From NCBI GenBank assembly GCA_003024785.1, contig PUQB01000283.1:93106-157105 (forward strand): a stretch of 64,000 nucleotides of DNA, read 5' to 3'. The position numbers were made by a program, and so were the translations under genes. Positions 11,636 to 25,275 of the stretch are shown one piece after another (the first letter of the stretch is position 1; every line of letters begins with the position of its first letter). The DNA comes from Selaginella tamariscina (Eukaryota; Streptophyta; Lycopodiopsida; Selaginellales; Selaginellaceae). The notes under the pieces are model-generated. The model searched no databases. It was not told the DNA's origin and saw only the letters and a program-made list of their open reading frames with translations.

Positions 11636-13041
11636 CTGCAGCATTCGGTTTGATACAAGCCCCTCAGGTATTCGATGCCGACTTACCATCCTTGGAACAG
11701 TGGCAGGATGCTCAAAAACATGAACCATGGACGAGGCAATTACGCGATGCGTTTGCAAATCCGTCTTCCGAACCTCGGTTTCGACAATATCATGCTCAGT
11801 TTCGACTTCAGGATGGTTTATTGTATTTTATTGGGACAAATCCAGAGGACAGATGGCGTTTGGCTGTACCCTCTACATATGTTCCACACCTTCTTCGAGC
11901 ATATCATGATTCACCTATTGTTGGAGGTCATCTTGGTCACCAACGAGTGTTGGAGAAGCTGCCCGATCATTTTATTGGCCAGCATGCGTGGTGATGTGAT
12001 CAGGTATATTCAAAGTTGTCCCACTTGTCAAACTCGGAATTCCTCTACGACTCGGGCCATGGGGTGTTGGAATCCATCAATGTCTCTCGCCCTTTTGAGT
12101 TAATTGCAGTGGATTTAATGGGACCTTTTCCACGTTCTTCTCAAGGTAACCAGTACATCATTGTTGTATCCGATTATTTAACTCGATGGGTGGAGGTTGG
12201 TGCTCTTCCGGATGCAACTGCCATGTCAACAGCTTTGTTTCTGTTCGATAATGTGGTTTTGCAGCATTCTTGTCCAGAGCGGATGTTATCAGACAATGGC
12301 CCCGCTTTCATTGCAGAGGTATTCCGAGTGTTGTGTGAGAGGTTAGGGGTAAAACATTCATTTGCCTCTCCGTATCATCCACAAACTGATGGTTTGGTGG
12401 AGCGATTGAATCGGACCTTCAAGGGTATGATCTCGAAGTATGTGAACTTCAATCACACGGACTGGGATTGGTATTTGCGATGTTTGAGATTTGCTTATGT
12501 AACAGGCATTCAGAGTTCGATTGGTATCTCTCCATTCAAGGCATTGTATGGATATGATCCTAAGTTGCCTAGTGAATTGGGGTTATCATCGAATCTGCCA
12601 CGTGCCGAGGATGCAAAGATGTGGGCTCGACATTTGGATGCTGTTTTGCCTCTTCTGCGTGCAGAGTCTGCTGAACATCTTGGTCGAGCTCAAATGCGGC
12701 AGCAATCTTCTTACAATGCACGACATCAAATTCCACCAGATTTTGCTGACGGTGACTTAGTCCTGGTACGTTTTCCCAAGCTGACTGCACCTGGGCTTGC
12801 AACTGGTTTATTACATAAGTGGCTTGGTCCCTACCGAGTACTCCGAAAGGTTGGTCCTCAGGTATATCAAGTACAGTTGGTGGGATCTCATGAGGTTGAG
12901 ATAGTTCACGTGGTTCGAATGAAACGGTTTGTCGTTCGAGACTCGTTGAGTACATTTGGTCATACCTTAGATGGCCCAGCTCACACGGATCCAGGACCAT
13001 CAGATCCATCACCATCTACACAGCCGCAGAGGGGAGGATAG
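11617..13041 (+). CDS. Integrase segment of pol
   Basis: The HHCC zinc-binding part is split. HDSPIVGGHLGHQ is in the frame 11617-11994, and the CPTCQ pair near 12019-12033 is in another frame. The core (12016-13041) is open: D at 12112-12114 (AVDLMGPF), D at 12292-12294 (SDNGPAF) and E at 12400-12402 (LVERLNRTF), giving the D,D(35)E spacing. A GPY-type C-terminal part (LLHKWLGPYRVL) follows. The tail is Pro/Ser-rich without an evident chromodomain. The stop codon lies just before the 3' LTR. Confidence 0.88.
13026..13041 (+). other. Polypurine tract of the gypsy element
   Basis: GCAGAGGGGAGGATAG lies directly before TGTAAG of the 3' LTR, the expected place for plus-strand priming. Confidence 0.8.
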
Positions 13042-13241
13042 TGTAAGATACTGTATATTAGTAATATACCGTATATACGCATGTGTATATACACACATGC
13101 GTAGTGACACATGGGTGGTGATCTGGCCCCATGTGTCAGCGCCACGTGTCGCATGTGTGCCACGTGGCAGGAGGTCTCCTGTATATAAGCAGGGTTTTGT
13201 AAACTAATACATCGGACATTTTCTTATATATCTCTCTTTCA
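13042..13241 (+). repeat. 3' LTR of the gypsy element
   Basis: It matches 8340-8542 apart from a few single-base indels and one C/T difference. It carries the same G-box pair and TATA box. The flanking bases on the right begin AATT, as on the left. Confidence 0.9.
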
Positions 13242-13905
13242 AATTTTAATTAATATAATAATTCTAATACTAATTAATTAATTAATGTGTAATGGAAACC
13301 AAATATGTTATAATATAAAAGCTAATTCAATATAACATTATAATAAACTTATGATATATTAATGTGACTATTAAAAACAAATCAAAAGTCTATATGTATT
13401 AAACTTATTTATTATTAAAATAAATAAATAGTTTTATAAGAAAAAAACTATGACATTATAAAAAATACATTTGCAAAAGAACAAGAATATTCTAAAAAAC
13501 TTATGTATATACGCATGCTATATGCACAATTATATATTATATTGTTACTTGTTGCAAAACAAATTAATTTCATTATATATGGTGACTTAAGTAAAATCAT
13601 AACATATATAATACAGAATTGAAATTTATCTTACCCCATTTTAAATAAAATACTTTGCATATTATTTTTTAAAGAGTATGCTGTTTATGCCATACACATA
13701 TATAATGTCCGTTATAGTTTAATTTTAATAGTTTTATATTTATATCACTACAAGAGAAGTTAAATACAAGCTTAAATACATAACAGCCATTTATTAAATA
13801 TCAAATGTATAATATAAATATGATTTTAATATACCTCTCCGCTTCTAGTCTTATTCTATGAAAACAAACTGATTATTTAAAAAATTAAATTTTATAAAAA
13901 GAGAA
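13242..13905. other. AT-rich spacer
   Basis: No coding or structured feature was seen. The right-hand 200 bp probably include the 3' UTR of the minus-strand gene ending at 13906. Confidence 0.5.
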
Positions 13906-15668
13906 TTATGATGTGGATGGTAATGGCTTAGACATTAGTTGCTGCATTGCACGGGCGTATGTCTTGTGTTGGTATGTAAGCGTCGACTCCAAAAGATCAA
14001 AGAGCGATGTCTTGGGTTCCCATTCTAATACAAAATACATATACATATATACTCACAAAATATATACACTACACATTACATATACAGAGTGTATATGGGT
14101 CCAATATTTATACCAACACAAACTCTCTCGCTCTCTCTCACACACACACACATGCTTGTGCGTACCTAGCTGCTGCTTGATAATGGTCATGTCAGGGATA
14201 CGCTTATCACTGTCGTCGTATCCTTCTCCGTAGAACTCCTTGGAGCTCACGTCCACTGTGGCCTCCTCTAATTGTGGTCTGCCACTAACCTTCGAGTACA
14301 CCTGCACAGATATGCATTAGATATATTGACATTTCAGACGTGTATGAGACAGAGCGAGAGAGAAAGAGACCTCGGTCATCATTAAGGCAAGCTCTTGAAC
14401 CGTAACTTCATTTTTCGGGTTTCCCACATTGAAGATATAACCATTTGCCCTTTGCGGATTTTCCTAAACAAATGACGGTTTAAATTGATATTACTATATA
14501 AGAAATACTTGTATATATTTAGTTAATAGATTAATACAATAATCGAATATATTCGTTATATTATAATGTTTCATTATCAATTAATAAGAGTACTTACCAC
14601 CATCCGCAAAAACGGCATCAATTGCGTCTTTTTATATACACAAACGTTCTCTGTGACTTTCCACCGTCCACCAGCTTTAGAGGCTCCCCTTTTAATAAAT
14701 TCTATACAAAAATTCACCGACATCATGCATATTATTTTAATACCATCATATTATTATTATACAATTAATATGTAACACACGCGTTGGCACATACGTGTGT
14801 GTGTGTTTATAGATAGATAGATAGACGATATAAAGCATTGTATACATGTACATACATAAAATAATGCATAATATTGATGTTATAGTGCATATAAATATGT
14901 ATATTTATGCATACCGTGCTGAAGCAAGCCAACACTCGTGGTACACCTTCACTGGGACCGTCGATTCCAGGAATAAATCCATCCTCGGTCCAATCCAATT
15001 AAAAGGTCGCACAATGGTAAACTCAAGACCGTTTTCTGCTCCCTCGGCTGCATAAACAAAATATACAATGTAAAATAATTAACTATATAGTATATATACA
15101 TAAACTTTATACTGAAAGTTAGATCTATATGCATGTGTCGATGAAAAAAGAAACATATCATGTGTTGCTTTAAATTTACCATAAATCACGCGCTCGATAA
15201 GCTGTTTAGCACAAGCATAGGAACCATCTCTGTTTATCAATAGGACCGAATATGCACGGTGACTGGTCTTCCTTTAGAACGTAGTATCCCGGTTCCTGTA
15301 TATATATTACGATATTTATATAGATGATATGCATATATATGTAGATATCGTGGACTTTACTATAATATAAATCAGCAAATACTCGGCAAAGTAATAAACC
15401 TTCTTTTTCTTATTAATTTAACTAAATATAATAAAAACAAATGAACATTAAGACTGTGTATGTATAATGTATAAACTCTACATGGACACACTACATGAAC
15501 CTACATATAAAATATGTATAGCATCAATCCAACAGGCAGAACTCAACTATTTTATATATATGTACACAAATCCGACATATCGCTTGTTGACACATTGCAA
15601 ATACATTGCGCTTACCAATACATATACGTTATCCGATGTATACAGTATGTATATGTATATAAAATAAA

Positions 15669-15720
<52 letters not shown>

Positions 15721-16705
15721 TATATATATATATATATTATATTATATTATATATATACGGTAAATGGATATAGTATATTCAAGCATATATGTGTGCATAT
15801 CATACGAATACCTTTCTCAGAGGGCTTTCTTCTGGCAAAAAGCTACCAATTGTCTTGCATAGACTTCACACGTAGAAAAATGGATCAACCTCTTGTTGTT
15901 ATCAGAACAATATTTCACCTATCATATTACAATCAATATATATATATATATATAACGTATATTATACATGATATACAGATGATTTAAATATAATACTAAA
16001 TCTTAAAGTAATTGATATTGAACGTACCACAGGCCAAAGCATCTATAAAATTGCTGTAAATAAGTGTCCAGCGGCCTCGTGTTGTGTAATCTGCGGTGTG
16101 CATATCGCAGCTAGGTTAATCGTCTGCAACAACCAAATAACTAAATATAACATACATCAACATAACACACACACACACACGACGGATGAAGGACAAATAT
16201 ATTCTACATAGATCTACAATATTAAACATATACATGGATGGGGCTACAGAAATGTACAGATTTGGATAAAGAGCAGCCACATTCCAGTATACCATATAAA
16301 TACACATATATATGATGGAAAATGTGGAGATTTGGGAGGGCAAAATGCATCTACACACATATATACATACACATCATATACAGATAGATGGACGCATACA
16401 TGCACATATACATAGATTTGAGTGAAGAAGAGCTTCATTACGTACCAAATCGGCGAGCTTGATGAGGCCCTCAAGGCGAGAATCGTGCTTGATATTAACG
16501 ATGGAACTCGATCCGGCTACTCCACGGCTGCGACGGATCCAACAAATGCTGTATCTTGTCGCTGTACACATCGATTGCAAACACGGAATGTGGTGTCTCC
16601 CACATGAGCTTCTCGCACAAATGGGATCCGATGAATCCCCGGCACCGATCATGCAAATCTTTAGCGCCTCTATGGGATTCCCATCCAGATCTACCTCGTC
16701 GCCAT
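13906..16705 (-). CDS. AXS: UDP-D-apiose/UDP-D-xylose synthase, nine exons, several indels
   Basis: This cytosolic NAD-dependent short-chain dehydrogenase family enzyme turns UDP-glucuronate into UDP-apiose and UDP-xylose; apiose is needed for rhamnogalacturonan II. Exons on the minus strand: 16446-16705, 16028-16123, 15812-15918, 15180-15295, 14915-15047, 14598-14688, 14371-14463, 14166-14301, 13906-14024; all introns are GT-AG. Recognisable stretches in order: VDLDGNPI, NIKHDSRLEGLIKLADL, TINLAAICTP, NNKRLIHFSTCEVY, YYVLKEDQSPCIFGP, the YxxxK-type YACAK, FTIVRPFNWIGPRMD, LKLVDGGKSQRTFVYIK, VSSKEFYGEGYDDSDKRIPD and SLFDLLESTLTYQHKTYA. Single- or double-base indels break the frame in the first six exons, for example one G short in the GAGGFIG dinucleotide-binding loop near 16640, a T short near 14976 and an extra A near 14635. 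The last three exons are clean. The start is the ATG at 16705 and needs one more indel. Either a very recent pseudogene or a real gene with assembly errors; I favour the latter. Confidence 0.9.
15672..15750. repeat. (TA)n microsatellite in an AXS intron
   Basis: Over 40 bp of perfect TA, followed by interrupted TATATTAT. It lies in the intron between the exons at 15180-15295 and 15812-15918. Confidence 0.95.
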
Positions 16706-16801
16706 GGATTTTCCCAGATCCGCTCTCCCCACTCCTTCGAGCTCCCACACCTGCCTGCCCTTCTTCTTCTTCCCTAGGAGCTTAACGATAACCCAAGGTA
16801 T

Positions 16802-17590
16802 ATTCTTTAATATATTCCGTCTGTGTTTGGCATGTTCTGTTAGCTTACCGGGATATGTCGGCGTATCGACGTTTTGTTAGTTTGTGAGTGCGAAACATCA
16901 ACCAACAGTTAACGTGTAATGTAAGAAATAAGCTCGTCCGGCATATTCTGTTTACTTTTAGTATATTCTTTTGGCAGCTATAACAGAATATGCCGGAATC
17001 TTAAGTATAGTGTGTGAATGTGTATGTATATACTGAGTGTATAAATTAGTAAAATATGTATGCATATGTTCTAATACACATACGCATAGCTATACGCGTA
17101 TAAAAATATATTCATCATGATACTAGAAGAACAGACTGTACATTAGCTGGTATGTTTCTAAAGTATATTCTGTTTTACAGCAGATACCAGGGAATCATGG
17201 ATATTTAAACAACATATAATTAGTAAAATCTTAATTTAAGAATGTAGTTAATACTATGTGCAACTTTATGATCATTGGTAATATGTGTATCTAGTAATCA
17301 CGCCACACCCAGGCACGCACGTATGCACACATATTATGTACGTAAAACAGTCCTGATGGTAAGTTCTATAGTATATTCTGTTTAGAAATTCTAATTAATG
17401 TTTGCAACATTAATGTAATTTAATATAAAGCTTAGAATGCTAATTTATAGGATGCTGATGGTATGTTCTATTAGTATATTCTGTTTAGCAGCATATGCCA
17501 GGGAATCGTGAATATGATAGAATATGCCAGGGTATCAAAGGGCGGGAAGTGTCAACAAAACGTTGAAGTGTAATGTAAGGCGTACTCCAC
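16802..17590. repeat. Repeat-rich block with recurring TATATTCTGTT motif
   Basis: Variants of GTATATTCTGTTT..CAGCA.ATRCCAGGGAATC occur at about 17162 and 17474. Shorter copies occur near 16800, 16942, 16960 and 17370, and the reverse complement (AACAGAATATGCC) near 16982 and 17517. The block lies upstream of AXS and may be a decayed MITE cluster or solo LTR. Confidence 0.6.
16937..16997. repeat. 16-bp perfect inverted repeat, 29-bp spacer
   Basis: TCCGGCATATTCTGTT (16937-16952) pairs perfectly with AACAGAATATGCCGGA (16982-16997). Confidence 0.95.
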
Positions 17591-20500
17591 TTAAAGTGTA
17601 GTTTGTAAGGAAGTATATAGTTAAGTTAAAGTTTATATTATATTTAACATTATAATAAAAATCTATTATATTCTAATCTTCTTTGTAAACATATTATAAT
17701 TTCAAGTGAAGCCATATAAGATCTTTACGTAATTTTATATATTTACGTCTATTATATAATAATACACCAGCTAATTATAAATACATGTATTACGTAGCAT
17801 TACTAGAAATAAGTGTTAGTGATTAATATAATTATAAAACCACATATATTTTATATACAATTAAATTTATAATGTAAATTGTTTCTTACTTTAACCTAAA
17901 ATTTTGCTTAAAATATTTTAATTATAAAAATATTGAAGTATCCTATCGAACTATGTAGTTGTATCTCTTAAATTTTATTTCAATTTAACTTTTAATTAAA
18001 TTATAAAAAATTAAAATATCGTAAACTTGAAATAAATTATAATATATATTCTTATTGAATAATTTAAATTTATTTACTTTAAATTTTCTTAAAAATCATT
18101 ATTTTGCAAATAAAAACGTTTAGATCCTAAATGATTTAAGTTTTATTCAACACATATATTGTATGTGCATGTATATTTATTTAAATTATGTATAAATGTC
18201 TCATTATTTAAATTCTCAATATGAAATATAAATGCATATAGATAATATTTGGATATAATATCTAAAAATATAATGAATATATATTAAAATCGAATTAAGT
18301 TATGTTTCATAATTTGAAGCTTTAATAAATTATATATATGTTTACTTATATGCATAAATTACATTCAAGAAATAATAATTATAATTCTACTATATATGAA
18401 TAGAATATAAATAATAATTTAATTTTCATGAATGATATAGTGATTTACATATTTGGGTTTTGGACAAATTTATTAAGTTATATAAACAAGTGATATAATA
18501 TTAATAAATTTTTTATAACTAGTTTAATAAAATATCAAGTTGTAAATCACACATGGAAATTTTCTTTCATATAATTACATATAATAGTAATATATAATTA
18601 TATGCACATTTCATATTATAATAACCAAAAATAAAAAAATGTCATAACATAAAATTAATTATTAAGATTTAAATTTTTCATACTACTTAATAATTTTAAT
18701 AACTAATATATATAAAATATAAACTTACTAAAATTAAAAAATTATATGTGCAATTAAAATTTTTTTAAAAAATAACTAGGATTTTTTAAAAGATAATCAA
18801 ATATTATAAAAAATTAATATGAAATATAATATTAATTTTACTTATATAAATGTTTTATCTATACAATTAATGCTCGACAATGTATAAGGATATATATGTA
18901 AGCAAAATTAAAATTTAAAATATAAACCTTATAATTGTATCCATATAAAAAATATGTTATTTTTGAAATTCCTACCTTAAATTGCCATGTTCATTAATAT
19001 ATGTTATGCATAGTATAATTTGATATATATAATTAAACATTTAATTAAAACTTACTTTAATTTAATGATAATTGAGATAATATATAAATAAATATTCATA
19101 CAAATATATAATAAAATTTGATACTATATTCAATATCAACATTTTGTACTATTTGATTATTCTACAAAAATCTTCATATGTTTAAAAAATGATTATGATT
19201 TAAATAAAATTATATTTTAATAATATTTAAAATTTGCATTGGTAATTGCATAAGTTTTTTTATTACCTTATTGTATTAAAACAATATTTGTTAAAAGATT
19301 ATATATTCTTGGGCTATATATATAAATCACTTATCTCTTTTACAATGATCATAATTCAATAATTAATTAAATTAAATAAATATTGTGTAGTATTTAATTA
19401 TATTTATATACTTTTCATAAATTTTAATTGTATGATAAATACATAAGTTACATTATATACCAATGTTAATCTTATAAACCAATAATAAATTATCTTAGTT
19501 ATATGATTAGCCTCTATATATACTTTAATTATTAAGGTAACCTACATATTTACAATAATTACTGTGTTATTGTGATGATTAATATTTCTATTATGATTAT
19601 GATTGTTTGTAAATGAACTTATAAATTAGAAATAAAAATTTCAAAATATAATAATTTTTATAAATGTAATTGATTAATAATTAAGGAGAATCTTAATTCA
19701 AATGAGATTTTTTTATTTTGAATACATCATATATCAAATTCAATTAACAAGAAAATTAAATATGATACGAATTATATAGAAAGATAAATAATTCATTATT
19801 TCATAATAATGAGCTAATTTAAATAAATTTGCTATACTTTTTGACTAATAAAAGTTTTATATATTAAACTTTTAACATTAAGTTAATAATTATTAATTTT
19901 CAATTCGTATTCATTAAAATAAATTATTAAATTATTAATTATTATAAGTATTTAATTAGTATTTTATGTCTTTTTATTTTCTTAAATTATGAAAATACTC
20001 TTTCATGATATCATTAATATTAATAATTGCAATTTCCAAACGGTTTAGCTTGAAGATTAATTAAAAATTTAAAAATTAATACTTCTAATATTAACTTAAT
20101 AAAATCGTATTTAGCTCTATTTTAAATAAATTCAATTTATGTAATGACAATAGAATAAATACGATAACTTCACACTTAAGTAATTTAATAAATGCTTGGT
20201 TTAATTTAATTTATATTTTAAAATTTATATAATGGTCCTTATATACATATATATGTATATATATAAGAAATATTTATGCTTGATGAAAAGATTATTATAA
20301 TTTAATAAAGAAAACATTATAATTTGAACTAAATGAATTTTGTTATTAAGTAGTAATGGGATGCATGCGCTATAAAATTATATAAAGTTGTAAAACTTGT
20401 GTATATTTTTAATTTTTAAAGTATAAAGTGTTATATAGGCTAGTTTTACATTGTTTATAAATTATTTATACTAAATATTCAATAATAAATAACTTTAAAG

Positions 20501-23428
20501 AGATAGTGTGTGTGTATGTGTGTTAAAACATGTTTACTATGAGCATGAACCATCTATATTTAATATATGTATATAGTTATTTAACTTATAAATAATTTAT
20601 TTTATATATGTCTATTTATATATGCTCTATTCATGTTATCTATTATTTGAATGTGTTATTTACATGTGTTGTAAATACAAAATAAATGTGTGTATTCTTT
20701 TATGTTTACCATATTTATAAATACAAAAGTTAAATTATTGAATAAATCTTTTTTCTTTCAGAATTTAATTTTAAAAATAATTTTTAATTAGCATAATTTT
20801 AAAACTTAAAACATAATAATTTTTTTCTGACTGTTTGTCAATTATCCTTTTTTGTATATTTAAAAGTGGTCTTATAAAAAAAATAATGCTCAAGCTATTA
20901 TACATTCTTTCTTTTCCTAAATTCTATTTAAATCTTATTTTGACATTTTAATATAATAATGATTCTAAAAACATATTCTCTTACTTAATAATAAGTATAA
21001 TAAAAAAAAATTAAGTTTAATGCCTCTCTTAAAAATTTCTAAAGAAAAATTGTTATATTCTTCAAATATAAATCATGTATGATTTTACATTTTGAATATA
21101 GGAAATTATATATTAAATAATTATGAATGCTTTGTTATGATTATTATAAAATTAAACATAAATATGCCTTATTAATAAACCATTTTTAAAAATTTTTGAG
21201 TAATGCCTTAAATTATGTACAATACTAAATATAAGATTTAAATAGTATATTAAAAAATAAATATAAAAAATCAAAAAATTAAGCTAGACAATTATGAATT
21301 AATTATTATAATTAAAAAATTTATTATGATTATTTGTAAAATAATATTTACTCACAAGTTTTTAACTCATTACTTATTATTTAACTTAAGTTCATATTAA
21401 AGCTTTTATAAGTGTTATTAATGTTGATTTCCATCACTTTAGACATATATATTTCTTTGAAATTTTAAAACATATATACTTAATAAATCTTTCAATTTTA
21501 TAAACGAATGTAGTTTAATACTATAAAAACTTTTACATCTTTTATTATAAAAAGTACATGTATAATTTAAAATATTTATATAATATTTATGTTTATATTA
21601 AGTTTTTGTTTTTTAATCTTAACTCTTTTGTCATATTTAATACTCTTTTTATTTTTTTAAATTTAATCACTTCTTTATAATTTATTTTAAGTTTTATGTT
21701 ACAAACAAATTTGTGTATATATGTGTTCTATGTATAATATTCATTTTTGATAAAAAAAATGTAAGTGATTGAATTTCTACATTAAAATATTTATGATAGG
21801 TTGTTAACATATAATGTTTTTTATAACATGAATTTCATACCTCATTTACTTTACCCTTAGAATAATAAAACAATATTATCTTAAAAACTAACAATGTGAT
21901 AGCTTTTTATAAATATATTTAAATTAAAAAATTTAATCAACGTGAACACTCATTTGTAAGTATGAGTGTGATTTTGTAATAAAATGTGTTTAATAATGTT
22001 TGTATATATGTGTTTATATTCTTTAACATACACTTACAAAAATAATTAAAATTTTAAAACAAGTAATAACAAATTTAAGTTTTAATTCTATTGAATTTAT
22101 AATATATCAATTAAATTTATCAATAAGTGACAAGATACTATTATTATTAGTGATCATACCAATTTAGCTAAAAATACTTATTTTTAAACTAGTATAAAGG
22201 TTAGATAATTAATAATAATAACAATATTTAATTTTATCATATATATACACTTAATGTTTGTAAGTTTATTATTAATAGGATATTATTAAAGTATAATTTA
22301 TCTTCAAAATACTCATAATAAGGTTCATTAACTTGAAAGAATATATGCTATAACTATTTAACTTTATAAGTTTAAATAAAATAAAATATAAAGATTAAGA
22401 AATAAATGTTATTGTGAACGTGTTAAACATAAATGACTTAAAATTTATAATTCATATTAATATTTATATTATAAAATTTATATTATCTTGTATAAAACTT
22501 AAGTAAATTTAAGGATACAAATTAAAAAAACAAAGTTTTAAGTATGTAAGAATTTAAAAGGAAAACATGATAACCGTATACTTATTTATAATAAACTTAA
22601 TAAGAAAGTTTATGATAAATGAGTTTATATTTGAGCAATAATTTTAAATTTTTAATTAATTAGTATGGCGACCTAGTTTTTAAAAATGATGTATTTAAAC
22701 TTTTTTTTTTAACTAATTAATTCATTGATAATTGAGTATTATATTTACTCACTTTATTCAAAAAAGATATATTTAAAATTTACATGGGAAAACCATTTAA
22801 TATACTTTTTTTAACAAGTATATTCTATTAAGTAAATTTTAAGTATATTTACATTTTCTTAACGATGTCTTTTATAATCATGGGGAGGGACGAGTTACAA
22901 AAATTAATTATAAACGCTTCCTTCGTGATGTGAAATATGTCAAGAAGGTATTTAATAAATGATTTTCATATAACAACTTTGTCCAATATCTGTAATTTTT
23001 AAAAGTCATGCATAAATACTATAAGACACGTTTTCTAATTAAGTGTTCCTTACCACACAAATTAAAAGAACCTATGTTAATAAAATAAAATATTAAAAAA
23101 AATTAAATTCATCTATTAATAACATATGATTTTAAATTTTAAATTTAAATATTACATAATTAATATGTTAAAGACGATATGACAAGATAAACAAAAATGA
23201 AATAGGTTTGTAAAATGTTTTTGATATATCATTTGTATAAAAAATGATGTATGATATTGCAAAAAAAACATATTATTTTATATTATTTAATCATAGTACA
23301 TATGTAAAAAATTTACTTATATATTCATATGTAATGCATATATGTAGAGTTATGTGACATTAATACATCTCTTATTTTTCATTATACACACATGTATGTA
23401 TATTAAAATAGGTAAATTTTTGTATTTA
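17591..23428. other. Long AT-rich gene-free region
   Basis: Nearly 6 kb of highly AT-rich DNA without any ORF above 60 codons. I see no transposon ends, RNA gene or strong repeat in it beyond homopolymer and TA runs. Confidence 0.7.
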
Positions 23429-25275
23429 TATGATAGCCTCAATTAGCTTTACTTTATAAAAGTATAACATAAAAAAAATTTAATTTGGTAAATATTTTGT
23501 ATTACTAATAAATAAGATTGTTTTGTTTATAGATGTTCCTTTTTATTTATAACATTTTAAATAGATAGTGTATTAAGATATGTAATTCAAATATTTTTTT
23601 TATTTGTTTTTTTACTCCTTAGAACTTGAAGTTTTTTAAATATACCAAACATAAAAATGATGCTTCTTTAACTTATTTTTATATTTTTTTTTATCTTTTT
23701 TGTTCTCAATTCTCATTTAATTGTATGTTATTTATTTTAAAATTTTCATATATTAAATATAATAATAAGAAGTTACATTTATCGTTATGAATTAATTTTT
23801 TATTATATTAATGATGATTTTATTGTTATAATGTATTTTAAAAAATTTTGATAAAAAATTCACCTTTGAATCAAGTTTTATACGATCCTTCAAAATTTTA
23901 AAATACATTATATATATTATGTTAAATATAAAAAAAACCACTTTAATTATTCATGTTATGCAATTCAAAAATTTATTTTATAAATGATAATGTAAGTTAT
24001 GTGATTAAGTATAAATTATAGATTAATTGTAATATATTTTAAAAGTTACTGAATTTATGAAATTCAAAACAAAGTTTGTTTTAAGGTTACTAAAGGGTTT
24101 ATATATAAAAAATTAAATTATTTTTCTTATGTTTTGAGTAATTACTATATAATATTTACTATCTTATTTTAAATGTTTTTCTTAAATTTAGTAGTCTTTC
24201 AAGAATAAAAAATTCATAAATATTATATTTTATACTCTATTGATTATTATTATAACATCTTACGAAGGTAAAATAAAAAAAGAGTACAAAAATTATAACA
24301 TTGAAAATTGAAAAATTATACGTTATTTAAGTTATATAATAACATTTGAATGATAGCTTCAATTAGCTTTACTATATAAAAGTATAACCTATTTTTTTTA
24401 ATTTGGTAAATATTTTGTATTAATAAAAAATAAAATTGTTTCGTTTATAGATGTTCCTTTTTATTATAACATTTTAAATAGATAGTGTATTAAGATATGT
24501 GATTCAAATATTTTTTTAATTTTTTTTTACTCCTTAGAACTTTAAGTTTTATTAAATATAACTAAACATAAAAAAGAGATGCTTCTTTAACTTATTTTTA
24601 TATTTCTTCTTTATCTTTTTTTTTCTCGATTCTCATTTAATTGTATGCTATTTATTTTTAAAATTTTCATATATTAAATATAATAATAAGAAGTTACATT
24701 TATTGTTATCAATTAATTTTTTATTATATTAATGATGATTTTATTTTTATAATGTATTTTTAAAATTTTTGTAAAAAATTTACTTCTGAATCAAATTTTA
24801 TATGATCCTTCAAAATTCTAAAATACATTATATATATTATGTTAAGTGTAAAAAAAACCATTTTAATCATTCATCATGTTATAAGATTCAAAAAACTATT
24901 TTATAAATGATAATGTAAGCTATGTGATTGAGTATAAATATATAAATTAATTATAATATATTTTAGAAGTTATTGAATTTATGAAATTTAAAGCAAAGTC
25001 CGTTTTAAAGTTACTAAAGGGTTTATATATAAAAAAAATAAATTATTTCAGTTATCGTTTATGTAATTACATATAATATCTACTATCTTATTTTAATGTT
25101 TTTCTTAAATTCAATAATCTTTCAAAAATAAAAAATTTATAAATATTATATTTCATACTCGTGTTGATTATTATTATAACAACTTATAAAGGTACAATGA
25201 AAAAAAAGTACAAAAATTATAACATTAAAAATTGAAAAATTATACGTTATTTAAGTTATATAACAACATTTGAAC
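23429..25275. repeat. Tandem duplication, about 0.92-kb unit, two copies
   Basis: The unit starting ATGATAGCCTCAATTAGCTT near 23430 recurs near 24352 and stays collinear to about 25275. Landmarks found in both copies are TTTATAGATGTTCCTTTTTA, TCTCATTTAATTGTATG, ATACATTATATATTATGTTA and AATTATACGTTATTTAAGTT. Copies differ by scattered substitutions and short indels. No coding content. Confidence 0.9.

Larger units (their letters stand above)
8340..13241 (+). mobile_element. Complete Ty3/gypsy LTR retrotransposon (gag-PR-RT-RH-IN)
   Basis: Both LTRs begin TGTAAGATACTG and end TCTTTCA; they are about 203 and 200 bp and differ at roughly eight sites, mostly single-base indels. AATT flanks both ends, consistent with a 4-bp target duplication. 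The order gag, protease, reverse transcriptase, RNase H, integrase is diagnostic of Ty3/gypsy. The 3' LTR is preceded by a purine tract (13026-13041). The integrase carries no evident chromodomain after its C-terminal domain. The reading frame is broken in several places between gag and integrase, so the copy as given cannot make a full polyprotein. The near-identical LTRs suggest recent insertion, so some breaks may be sequence errors. Confidence 0.93.

Noticed and set aside
12569-13015. 148-codon minus-strand frame
   Set aside because: Antisense shadow of the integrase coding region; the plus-strand frame carries the catalytic motifs.
14053-14307. 84-codon minus-strand frame as a separate gene
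   Set aside because: It is an AXS exon (14166-14301) read through into its introns.
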